From Echinostoma caproni (taxonomy: Eukaryota; Platyhelminthes; Trematoda; Plagiorchiida; Echinostomatidae), in assembly GCA_900618425.1 (NCBI GenBank), contig UZAN01054536.1:1255-15044 (forward strand): a DNA stretch of 13,790 nt. Reading direction: 5' to 3'. The translations under genes were made by a program, and so were the position numbers. The notes beneath the pieces were generated by a model, which was given only the letters and a program-made list of their open reading frames with translations, had not been told where the DNA came from and searched no databases. Each line of letters opens with the position of its first letter. The first letter of the stretch is position 1. Positions 1 through 10,400 of the stretch are shown here, piece after piece.

Positions 1-165
1 GAGCACGATTTAATTCTGGAATCATTTCGCTACATTTCAACTGGTTCTTACTGGTTCTTACGTGAGAATCTAACATGGTTCAGTTCATTCTTCTGCTTAC
101 GTGGTCACCGGGGCAACGCCAGACTGATTTAGACCTCCTTCTGCTGACAGTCGGGGCTTTCGGTG
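1..165 (+). repeat. Left arm of PLE inverted repeat
   Basis: Bases 1-165 match the reverse complement of about 985-1157. Near-identical blocks are GAGCACGATTTAATT, AATCATTTCG, TCTAACATGG and TTCAGTTCATTCTTC. This arm has a tandem 10-bp duplication (CTGGTTCTTA twice, 41-60) and an extra 18 bp near 102-119. The right arm instead has extra sequence around 1066-1105. The arm may continue past the window edge. Confidence 0.88.
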
Positions 166-984
166 CTTGATTGCTAAGACCTATGCAAATCCTAGCAGCC
201 GTCCGTTCGGGGTTGTGTAAACAATCCGAAACGAAGTCCCACGATCAGCTTGGTGGCCAGTCTGTAACAGGTGGCGAGCAAATGATGAAGCAGGTGCTCT
301 GTGAGACTGGCTTGATGGCCTGGTTGTTTGTGTGGCGTTCAATCTCATTCGCACGCGTTCAACCCAGACCGGTATGTGTTCAGCCACTCGGGTACGCAGC
401 TGCCTCTCTGTTCTGCCCACGTACGTAGCTCCACACCCACATTGAAATTCATAGATTACATGGGATTTGGCGGTGATTTCACCACGGGTTTCGAAATCTG
501 AGTTGTTGAGAAGCGAACGATCGGATTTGCAGCAAAATACGTGCGAGCTACAGTCGCCTCCAGCCGTCTTCTTAGGAGTGGTCCTAAATCATCACCTTTG
601 AAAGGGATTTGAATGGTGACGTCGCATTTTGGTACTATCATCTCCGAGGGTCTGGGCTCGGCTTTTTCGCTGTACAATTGTATGAACTTCACTGGGTAGC
701 CATTGAGTTTCAGAGCTTCTGTGAGCCGAATTAACTCACTTTCCACATTATCTGAAGTGCATAGCCTCCTAGTTCGGTCAGTGTACGCACGAGGCCTCTT
801 CTGTACTGAATTGGAGCGAAACTTCCAAAGCGCATATACTAACCGGTCCATGTGGATTTTCGATGCGCAGACCTCGAAATAGTCTCGTCCGGTCTTCGAT
901 TAATAACAATATCCAGAAATGGGAGTGTGTTGTTTTTCTCGGTTTCCATAGGGAATTGTGTCCTTGTGAAGTAAATTCAGTTCA
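97..984 (-). pseudogene. Degenerate PLE reverse transcriptase C-terminus plus GIY-YIG endonuclease
   Basis: Minus-strand pieces appear in the order expected for a PLE polyprotein. First comes an RT tail (ELNLLHKD, then QFPMETEKNNTLPFLD, after a small frame break near 950). An in-frame TAG follows at WTG*YMRF near 843. Next is a linker with RRLCTSDNVESEL, LKLNGYPVKFI and QIPFKGDDLGPLLRRRLEAT after a frameshift near 800. Another frameshift near 470 leads to the endonuclease (VIYEFQCGCGATYVGRT ... AEHIPVWVER ... SSFARHLLQTGH ... GRLLGFA). A TAG at 178-180 interrupts it before LAIKHRKP, and TAA at 97-99 ends it. The catalytic RT palm is missing. At least two stops and three frameshifts make it nonfunctional. 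Confidence 0.87.
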
Positions 985-1039
985 GCACCGAAAGCCCCTA
1001 CTGTGTCAGCAGAAGGAGATCTACATCAGTCTGACGTAA
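981..1039 (+). pseudogene. Inverted second copy of the PLE endonuclease C-terminus
   Basis: The plus strand reads QHRKPLLCQQKEIYISLT and then TAA (1037-1039). This is the same C-terminus as the minus copy (HRKPRLSAEGG...) without that copy's 2-nt loss and 18-nt insertion, so it better represents the original end of the PLE frame. It begins abruptly where the minus-strand RT fragment starts (about 981-988), sharing a few bases at the junction. Confidence 0.8.
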
Positions 1040-1157
1040 GCGGAAGAATGAACTGATACCATGTTAGATTGTCATGGTCTGTGATATATAAGCTACTTTT
1101 TCTGCAGTAAACACTAGTTGAGATGCAACGAAATGATTCCGGAATTAAATCGTGCTC
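985..1157 (-). repeat. Right arm of PLE inverted repeat
   Basis: This is the reverse-complement partner of 1-165, ending in GGAATTAAATCGTGCTC (1141-1157). The two arms differ by scattered substitutions and several indels, so they did not arise from a recent duplication. Its outer edge lies 223 bp before the LRRC57 start codon and contains a TATATAAG at 1085-1092 that the left arm lacks. Confidence 0.87.
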
Positions 1158-1379
1158 GCTTGCAATGTTGTGTTCTTTGTTCAAGTTCATTTCGGGAAAT
1201 AATAGATATCTTAATTGATGAAAACTTTCGCATCGTGTTGTTCTTTGCTTTTGTTATCTAGCGTTTTTCACTGCTACCTCTTAAGGTTTATCGTTCAATG
1301 TATCCTGATGTTGTATATTCCCGTTTCTATAACACAGTTGTAGCTTACTCATCATCCGGGATACACCAATGCCTAGGCC
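1158..1379 (+). promoter_or_regulatory. 5' flank and 5' UTR of LRRC57, with upstream AUGs and a candidate splice acceptor
   Basis: The 222 bp between the PLE arm and the start codon must hold the proximal 5' UTR. A T-rich tract ending TTTTGTTATCTAG at 1261 is a plausible 3' splice site, either for spliced-leader trans-splicing (common in flatworms) or for an untranslated upstream exon. ATGs at 1298 and 1369 open frames that run over the real start codon in other frames. No transcription start can be fixed from sequence alone. Confidence 0.35.
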
Positions 1380-1460
1380 ATGGGAAATTCTCTTGCACCC
1401 AGGCTGGAGAACGCAGAAAAAACCGGAATCTTACAACTAAGTGGGTTGAAGATTTCAAAG
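1380..1460 (+). CDS. LRRC57: LRRC57 coding exon 1 (residues 1-27)
   Basis: The start ATG sits in a strong context, GGCCATGGG. The exon encodes MGNSLAPRLENAEKTGILQL followed by SGLKISK, which parallels the vertebrate N-terminus (MGNS, then an xKTGxxQL motif). The donor is AAG|GTAACT at phase 0. An out-of-frame ATG 11 nt upstream (1369) was rejected as the start because its frame stops inside the exon and resembles nothing. Glycine at position 2 allows N-myristoylation; this is inferred from family practice. Confidence 0.92.
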
Positions 1461-4400
1461 GTAACTTATGCTATTGTACGATATGACTCTCTATCTCATT
1501 TCTATTCAAGATTCCGGATACTGTTAAACATTTAAATAATATTCGAAGCCTAGACTTATCATCCAATAAGTTGGAAATATTGAAACCATGGATCGGACGC
1601 TTCAAGTTGTTGAAGATACTGAATGTTGAGCATAATAAATTGCGTAAGTTTGGAATTGGGGCCTAGTTTGACTAATGGTATTAGTGTTGTTGTTAATCGT
1701 TGATATCTGTCACTTCAATCGTATCCCTTTTTTCTTTCTTCAGTAGCTTTATTTGTCCGAACGGACGGCTCTATTTCCTCAGTTTTACTTTCTTTTAACT
1801 TTAAATTTGGGTGGAGACTCTAATACCACTTGTTGCAAGGGCGCTCGCTGTTACACTTTATCCACGAGGCTAGGCTGCGTGAATTCGGTTGCCCGCTTCA
1901 CGTGGAATGTATCCGGGCATACATAACCGTCGCAATTTTGACTTTCATGTGGTTGGTTTTGACACGTGAACTTTTCGGTGGTTTTTCAACTCTTCTATGC
2001 TATTATCCGACTGTGTACCGATAGAGGTGAATGGATTCTGTAAATAGGAGCGTTATATGCATGTTGGCGAGGTTGGTGAATAAGTACGATTCAGTTACAG
2101 CGTCTGCATATTCCCACCGCGTATTCCGTCCTTGACCAGCAGACTTGGTTAACTAGGTCTTTTTTGATTTCCTGATTAGGGACCTCAGGACCTACTCAAT
2201 CAGTGATCAATCTCTAATCAATATTGGCTCAGTACCGTAAACAATAGCGCCCGTACACCTACTCAGTTCGTCCGAAGAACTATTTTACCTGCATTCTATA
2301 GATCCAAAAAGTTTGAAATTGAAAATTAGAAATTACCCTTGTCACCTCATCTTTGAAATCTATTTTGGAAAATTTGTTAATCCATAGGATAGTGCTCAAG
2401 ATTATGTTTCACTTGAAGACCCCATGACTGGAAATATATTTTCTGCACGTAAACAGAAGTAAATGTGTTCATCTATGGTCTCACTCTGAACTCAAAGGTT
2501 TGAGTATTGGTCATGGCTTACATCTCAAATATGGTAAACTTCACATGTAAAAGGTTGGATAATGTAAGAAACACACAATAAGAAGGGCCGCATTAATAAT
2601 CTATTCGCTATTCTTCTGGTACTTATTGTGTGTGACGCGTTCTTAAATAAGTATTGTATTGTATTATTGTATTATAGAAGACTTGTGCAAGCAACTATGC
2701 CTACATTTCAGCCAAAAATGTGTTCACCGTTACAATGGGATAAAAAAATGGATTCGAAATTCGTGTACAACAGTGATAAAACTAAATGGTGTTCATCTTT
2801 GTAGATTTAAGATTAGTTCGTTACTGATCCTCGCCGTGTCACTGAGAATACGAGCCCGACAGGGAACCGTTCAGTTGCGATAAATGTTTATGCGTGAGGG
2901 TAAGCAGCGAAAATTGGACCGGGTTGTAGTGTGGGAACGGCAAGCAGATAAATCGGGATTGAGCAGATGACTGGGGTCATTGAATATCTTATGAGCAAAA
3001 TTCTCACATGGAGTGATATGCAAATTACACAATTTTGTGATCAGAGTGTTTAAGGAATAAGAGAAACACGGCCGATAATTACCAGACCTCGACGTAGGGT
3101 AATTAAATAAAAGGCATTTAAATATCCCCCCGCTATGCATTTTGAACGTTTACAGGCGATTTTATTCTTCAGCAACGAAGTATCTTGTGAATTTCCCATA
3201 GATCTGTTTTAAGAACGGGTGGACTGTGGATTCCAGTCAGGTTTCGTTCCTGCAGCAGCAGATATTTTCGAGTTTTAGACAGTCTGTTCAGGTACTTATT
3301 TTACTGCGACTGGCTTCTTGGAAAGGATAAGCCGGCTCCAGATATGATCATGATCATAAAGTTCCTTGGGAGGTTGGTACGAGAGATGTCCCCAGCGTCA
3401 CTCGGCGTTTTCTATTTTGAGGGTGCGCCTCTAGCCTTCGCACAAACAAGTGCAACCTGCAAGGTGAGGAGGTCAATGACTTTAGTTTTAAAAGGCCAGT
3501 TATATCGACCTTTGTCACAACAGTCATTGGGCTTATGCGGCTGTCCAAGTCGTATCCACCTGCTGCTTGAAGTCATCTGTGGCTTGTCTGTTGATCGCTT
3601 TGCTGCCTGTGTATGTGTGTTCAGTGCATTCCATATTGTCCCTCACTCCACAGTATGTACAATCTCTGTCGATCTACCGTATGCATACCCCTATTTAACA
3701 GCGATTACTTAAGTATTCTGGTTTGTGGACTGATACTGATTCCTACTGTTGTGAGGTACTGCTCGCATTTGTGAATAGTATACAAAATAATGCGGTTGGT
3801 AGTTTTTTTTCAGCGATCCAAACTGACCAAGACCACTTAGAGTGAATTGCTGTACTCAAAATAATAACTACGAACTGTTCCATTCATTATCCTGTGTGTT
3901 GCCGGGAGTTGTGATGACGTTCAAAATAAGATCTCTTGTTATACTCACGCCAAATTATCGATATCCTAACTGTGGTCTGCAATAAACAACTATCCTTATG
4001 AAATTATTACACTATTACTGAAATTGGGTTATAACAGCTAAATTGATGCTTAATGTGCGAACTCATACAAAGTCCCCCAGTGTGAAAGAATTTCCGAAGG
4101 AAAAAAGTGGAAGATTGATCTGTTTATGGCACCCAAAAATTGAAGATATTTATCCATGATGGTTCTAAGGTAAACGCCAGACTAATTCGTGCGTCGTTTA
4201 TCAAGAATCGACCATCAAAACCTTTTCCGTCTCAATACAAAACGAATCACCCCAAAAATAACATTCGTGAACTGCACTTAAGAGGTTTTAAGAGTTTCGG
4301 TTCCCCCAGATATGTAGCAGTCTATTGTTCAGCTGCAGGATCCACTGCCTTTGAAATGGCACTGTCGTACTTTAGGAAGGGGATTGGTGGATTGTCTCCT

Positions 4401-7400
4401 GCATTCGCGTATGCGGTTATCGATTGAATAATCGATTCTGGTTGCTACCACGCACCCCTCATGCCGCACAGTCTGTTACAGCATTGATCCCCTTCAACCA
4501 ATCGGAATTCCGTGTTGGGCTGTCCGCGCTAATTAGTTCCTTATCCATTTGATCCCGCGGTAGCATGTACAACTTGCTGCTTTTCAGTTAGCCCATGTAA
4601 ATCCTTGTTTCCGCGTCTGTACCCATATACCTATTAAAGAGGTTACTCATATTGATACAAGAAGTTACCTGCATATTGTGTTCTTATTATTCCGTGCACA
4701 AGCACCTGTATCAAGACCACCGTTCCAATGGAATTGGATCGCCCAGCATCCACTCTCTCATGAACAGTAAGAATCGTGGATGGATTTTTTTCGCTGCTAG
4801 AACCCTGTTCTTTTAGTGCTATTTCACTTAATATTTTCGTTTGATTTTTTAGAAAGTCGCAGTTGATCAATGGGAAGTGAGGGTTCGCTAATAGGTTAAG
4901 GCAAATTGCCATCCGGAAATAACCGTCGCACAGCCGCATCTGGAATATGCTCGTTAGAAGTGGTAATCTTTACGTGTTTGTTCGCGCATTCTATTTCGCC
5001 CTTTTACAAACCAGTAGGTTTTACAGTGCATGCAATTTTCTGCGAATCGTATGTTCACAACTCGTATAAAATCCGGGCTACCACGGTCGTCAAGGTGTGG
5101 CTGCAGATGGCCTGTTCAGTTAGCAGACCGAACCAAGGGTGTGGCGCATCACCATCGTAACAACCGGGTTGCTAATCCCAAAGAGAAACATAACAGTTCC
5201 AATAAGTATTTTCGTTTGATGAAACCCAAGCCACCACCATCACCACCACGGAAACTAGATAGAAATGGACTCCAGTTTCAGATAGTAGGAGATTTTAAGA
5301 AAGCTTGACTCTAGTTTCTTATCCTTAGTGTGCATCGACAAAGTAGGCTTGTCGCGAAACGGAATAGTTTGTTTAATTTCTACCAGACAATTTTCATTGC
5401 GATGCTGTTTTATTTCCATTGGGTTAGAAACCAAAAAATGCGTCCGTCATCTTATGTATCGTTGCCTTTTCACAAACAGACAAGACGACGGCGTTATGAA
5501 ACACGGCAAAGAGAATGTACCTCAAACCAGATGAAAATTCTGTTGTTTCGCGCACTGTAGATACACCAGTTACATATTCTCTGTGAACTAACAAAAACAG
5601 GGAGGGGACGGGTTAAGAACCCAACGGGCATCGCGCACATTCAATAGAATACGACTGTGTGATTCCTAACCACTACGAGCTGATTTTTGTCGTGTGGTGT
5701 ATTTCTCTCTGGCATGTTTTATGTGGAACCATATTTAAACTCGATTGGAGCATATTAAGACCGACCATTGAGCGCTTCTGATCGAACGTCGACGCACTCG
5801 CTGATCGTTACATAACGGGATCCAGTCTCGTTGAATCCTTTCGAGTATTCAACAGTTACTTTTGTATCCATTCGCTCAAACTTTTCACAAATTATTGTCC
5901 ACTGCGATTTCGGGTATCAAGTTTGGATTAGCTCATTCGGCTTTTACAGGATCCAGGCACTATTAATGGTCTTGGTTATTGGTTTGACTCCTTGGGAGAT
6001 CGGTAAATCCCCACTAGGTGAATGCGATGGAAAGATTTGGGATGACCGATAAAGAGCACCGGACATTTGCCTCGTCAGCAATGCCTGGTGCCTCTGAACA
6101 GTCAAATGGGCTAATCCAAACTTGATACTATGAATTGATTGAGCCATTCGCTCAGGAGTTTGAAGTTCCAACCTGAATGTTCGTGGTTCGAGTCCTGACA
6201 GGGACACAAAAGTACGCGCTGCTGACGAGTCTCAAACTGCACAAAACAGTTGTCCAGTGCTCTTTGTCGGTTATCACAAATATTTCTGTCGCGTTATATT
6301 GTTTAGTGCAACTACGAGCAAACTGATGGGAACATCAGAAATGAAGGTTTTTATAGGTGTTTAGGTGAGCAAGAAATTTCACTGGGCTACAAAATGTGCT
6401 CGGTCAAAAGCGGAGCCTGAAAAGGATAAATAAGATGCAATGTGCTGTCTTTTCTCAACTCACAGGTCTAATCGAAACTGAAGCAACGGGTTCCCGTGTA
6501 ACACTTGTGGATTCGTGTAGGCAAATGCCCGAAAAACTGATTCAGTGTGGCTTTTCGCCACTTGAATCTGTTACCGAATGCGCTTGCCGAGGCTTAGAAC
6601 TATCAAATGTACTACATTAGCGTCCGCTACTTCTAGGTTGATTCAATCGTTTGTAATTCTGTGAATACCTTTCCTGAAGTGATATTCATCTGGGTACTTA
6701 AAATCCCATTTGGTCTTAAAATAATTGAAAGCTACTGCAATGCACCTGCCTTAAGTGAAACAAATCCGATTATCTGTCGTTTTCTTGGCCTTTCTCTTTC
6801 TCCACTTTACCCTGGAACAGATTATTTCCCAGCTGAACTATGCTTGCTGACCAAATTAGAAACTCTCAATGCGAGTAACAACTTGTTGACCAGTCTGATC
6901 ATGCCTGGTCATGTGACCAATTTCGCTGAGATGCAGAATCTTCGGTTTATTCATCTATCCTCGAACTGTCTCACGGAGTTTCCTGTCGAGTTGTGCTCCG
7001 CGTCCATTCCCATTCACTTGCTCGACCTATCCAACAATCAGATCGGACTTATCCCCAGCTGTGTGTCATCGATACAGGTTTGTTAAAGGTCGCACTATCA
7101 ATGATGGTATTAAGGTACGATACTCTCACCCTCATCCGTGTGGAGGATTTCGCGACTATAGCACGTTTGTTCATCTCCTTGTGCATGTCTATAACTTTTT
7201 ACTGACCCCTTATTAGTCCACTGTATAATTCTACCTCTTTATTTACTTCAATATGCTGGCCTATTTCACCGGTAGACAGTCAGGAACAATGTTTCCACCA
7301 TTTTTGCGAAGCCCTTTGATAAAAACACCATACTTGCGTACTTACACTACCAGCTTTCAATGTGGAATACAAATATGTACTGACCATCTTACTAGTCATA

Positions 7401-10400
7401 CTCCCGAGGCTGTAGCGCCAAACGTGCCTGTGTCACAGTTCAGGTCTCTGTCTGGCTTATGCGGCCGTGTTGATTTTTCGAATACCATCACCGGTTGCTT
7501 GTCCTTTGGTTGGAGGTGATATATCCCGGTTGCCCGGTTGACGTACCACACTTTGGTGCACAATAAAAATGTAGACTGCTTTATTGTATATACAGTACTT
7601 CTTAACAGTTGAAAACTTGATCGAACCAAGTGCAGTCATTGCCCCACTGCAGTAAGCATATGACACCGAATTTGTCTCGAAAGTGCATGCCCCCGTTACT
7701 ATTGTAGTCTTGCATTGGTCTATCCCTCTGGGTTTGAATGCATGCCAAAGCTGCGCAGCTGGTGATGATCGAAATGTGCACAAAATGTTTATATATATAT
7801 ATATATCCTACGCAGTTAGCTAAACGATTAGAAGTTGCCTACTGTTTTGTCGGTGGCTATCATCCATTTGTTAAAGGATTGGTTAGGGGCTGAAAACCAT
7901 CTCGGTCACCTCGGAAAAAAATCTGTGTTTTGATAATACACCAACTGACTCAGAATGGTAATGCGCGTGATTCAATGTTCAAAACGCCGAAGTATCATGA
8001 AACAACTGAAATTTTGTCCACGGCTTTTGCTGAGCGAGAATTGGAGAACGAATGTGTTCTCATCGCATCGGTCCCAAGCAGATAATAAATCAAAATCCTT
8101 TACTGTATAGCTTTCAAAATCATCCACATCCGCGCTGCCCAGTGAACACATGAAAATCGACGAGGTAGAAGTTCCGATTTTCGTCGTCTCAGATTACTCC
8201 TGCTCGAACCGTCACAACCATCGGATTATCCTTCTATAACGTGATGGCGAAACAATGCATAAGGTGCTTATAATAACCTATAACGTTATCCGGGAACGCC
8301 CCGAATCTTGTTAAATGAGACAGAGAAATATTCCGACTTATAACAAAAAGAATCTGTATGACTGGGCAAAATTTCCTTATAGGCACACGACCGGTTTTGC
8401 CGCTCGTCCGGTACGCGTATGTGATAATCTCTAGTCAGATCAGTGTTTTCTCCACAAATACCTCATAATAATCGTTTATAAATTTACTAATTAGTACATT
8501 TAGTGCTACAAATTAGGCTTTTATGAATTAAACACATCGTGGGTATAAGTGTATGAATAATCTGACGGAGCTTTATGGGATACACATACTTGAAAAGCTA
8601 CAACAACTGCGAAACTGCTCACATGATTCCAGGATCATTTTCTCGAACCATTCAGATGTTGCATATTGAGAAAAGAAACGGTTATAGTTCCCGCTCAATT
8701 CTTTTGAGCCGCAGACAAATACAGGGCTCGGTTGATTTGTGTCAAAAAGTGCTCTTTCCAAAAGCTGATTATGGTATCACGTCGGAACCGCAGACGACTG
8801 ATGAACAGCAGTCTGTCTGCTAACTTCACGCTTCTCCTAGCGCAGCCGCAGCATTGTCTACCGAAATAGTACTATGAGCATTTTAAAAATCATTTGTCGC
8901 ATATGCGCTGTGCAGGTGATGCGCAAACAAACTTGACGCTCTATGCGAACATATTACCTTCCAATGAGTCACTTGCTTCTTTTCGTTTAATATTTATAAG
9001 ACCGCGTTGGTGGTAGATGAATACGCTTTGGTGTTGCAGTTCACCCGTACGATGAGAAACCTTATGCACCTTATGGTTCAACTCCTAAGGTCTAATTCTC
9101 CGCTACCTAACTGAATAGTGCGTTATCCCTACAATAAAGCTAACACGTACTGTGCGTCTAGATTAGTCGTGACGACCCAGTGCACCGTATCAAGTCCACC
9201 AAACTGGTCATTCAGTGAATCATCTTAGTTTATGACTGAGCCAATCGGATAACCTTGCCGTGTATCCTAATATTTTAAAACGGGGTTATTGGTTGTGATC
9301 AGTTTGTCGTGAAATGATCTTTATGGTGGGAACTAGTTGCTGTATGACCGGAATGCATTTCGTATCCACCCTGGTTCCAAGATAAGGGGCACTTACCGCC
9401 TACCATACACGACGATTTAATGCCGAGAGCTAACGTACTATAACTTGATCGATGATGTTATTGCTGTACTATTCTTGATCTCGAAATGTTTTGCTGTGTG
9501 CGTACCACATGGATTCACCCTATTTGTTTGTCTTGTAATTGTGACATTTTTCTGTTCGAATAGTAGTAATCTTTGGATATGTGGGTCTTCCGGACTTGTT
9601 CATCTTCACATCTTTTGACCCTTTAGGCCATGGAATTAAATATGGATCACAATCAGTTGACCACCATTGCCCCGAGTATCGCCAAATGCCCTCGGCTAAA
9701 GGTTCTCCGTCTTGAACACAATCGACTCACAGTACAAGCATTTCCCACAGAACTGTTGACGAATTCCCAAGTCTCTTCCATGTCTGTGTCCGGGAACCTA
9801 TTTGAAATGCGTGATTTCTACAGTTTACCCGGTTATTCTCAAGTAAGTTCGGATTCTCTTTAATTCTCGGCGGATCTGTTCTCTCATCGAAGTGGATTGA
9901 GGTCGCAGTGTGATTGACATGTATCAGTGTCCAAATGGCCTTCAAGTAGGAATAGCCAATCTGCTATGAACAAAATTCTTTTTTATAGTGTGATCCTAGT
10001 ACGTTAGGGACTATGAATAGCTAATACGAGTGAAAGATTTGCATAACTTTTTCATGATCAAACATCAATGTTCGTTATATTTTGAAGACACTGTTGGTCA
10101 GAGGAGTACCATATTTGAATCCTTGATCTCAACCGACCATGTTTTGCAGTTCCAAATGAGCACGGGATGAATTACTGGTCAGAAAGTAGGCATCTCGGTC
10201 CACAACCTGATCTCACTGCGTATCATAGCGCATTTCGCAGTTGAAGAAATGATTTTTTTGTGCTTTCTTGGTTTCGCCTGACCATTTTGTTTATATACAT
10301 CTGTCTACTTAATACCAGGCTGATTCGTGAGGAGGAGCTGAAATACCAAGAGTCGCTAGCACAGAGATCCATCTCTAACCCTAAGCTGTTGTATGAACAC

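Larger units (their letters stand above)
1..1157 (-). mobile_element. Penelope-like retroelement (PLE), 5'-truncated, with inverted copy of its own 3' end
   Basis: The minus strand reads from about 984 toward 97 through the C-terminal part of a PLE reverse transcriptase into a GIY-YIG endonuclease. Diagnostic stretches are LPFLDIVINRRPD, HRKSTWTG, YMRFGSFAPIQYRRGLVRTL and CGCGATYVGRTERQLRTRVA. Its 3' tail occupies 1-96, so the element reaches or passes the window edge. At the truncated 5' end a second, plus-oriented copy of the last coding residues and the 3' tail (about 981-1157) is attached, making an inverted-repeat unit. Fused partial copies like this are known for PLEs. Stops and frameshifts show it is dead. 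Confidence 0.88.
1644..6820 (+). other. LRRC57 intron 2 (5177 bp, phase 1)
   Basis: The intron starts GTAAGT and ends CCTGGAACAG behind a pyrimidine tract. Inside are a hairpin (2571-2633), a GTATT-rich stretch (2651-2675), a minus-strand tRNA-like segment (5611-5680) and a fold-back element (6041-6276). No recognisable coding exon was found in 1644-2570, 2676-5600, 5690-6040 or 6277-6820. Several 60-120 codon open frames there (such as 3344-3712, 4140-4427 and 4643-4939) have no family resemblance or domain pattern that I can see. Confidence 0.85.

Noticed and set aside
456..851. 131-codon minus frame as an intact host gene
   Set aside because: It is the linker part of the PLE polyprotein, flanked by frameshifts into RT and GIY-YIG sequences.
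3344..3712. 122-codon plus-strand open frame in intron 2
   Set aside because: No recognisable motif, and a 64-codon frame overlaps it on the other strand. It is most likely chance or repeat-derived.
5030..5308. Basic, proline-rich 92-codon frame as a possible alternative exon
   Set aside because: Low-complexity and overlapped by another frame at 4906-5160. Including it would break the LRR solenoid, which is continuous without it.
6661..6820. Open frame upstream of exon 3 as coding
   Set aside because: It contains the pyrimidine tract and lacks LRR similarity; similarity begins exactly after the AG at 6820.
8573..8823. Overlapping plus and minus frames suggesting a small gene or transposase piece
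   Set aside because: No motif found in any frame, and no splice or repeat evidence.
9630..9863. ATG at 9630 as the start of a separate small LRR protein
   Set aside because: The acceptor at 9626, phase agreement with exon 3 and the continuous LRRC57 alignment show this Met is internal; the frame beyond 9842 is intron.
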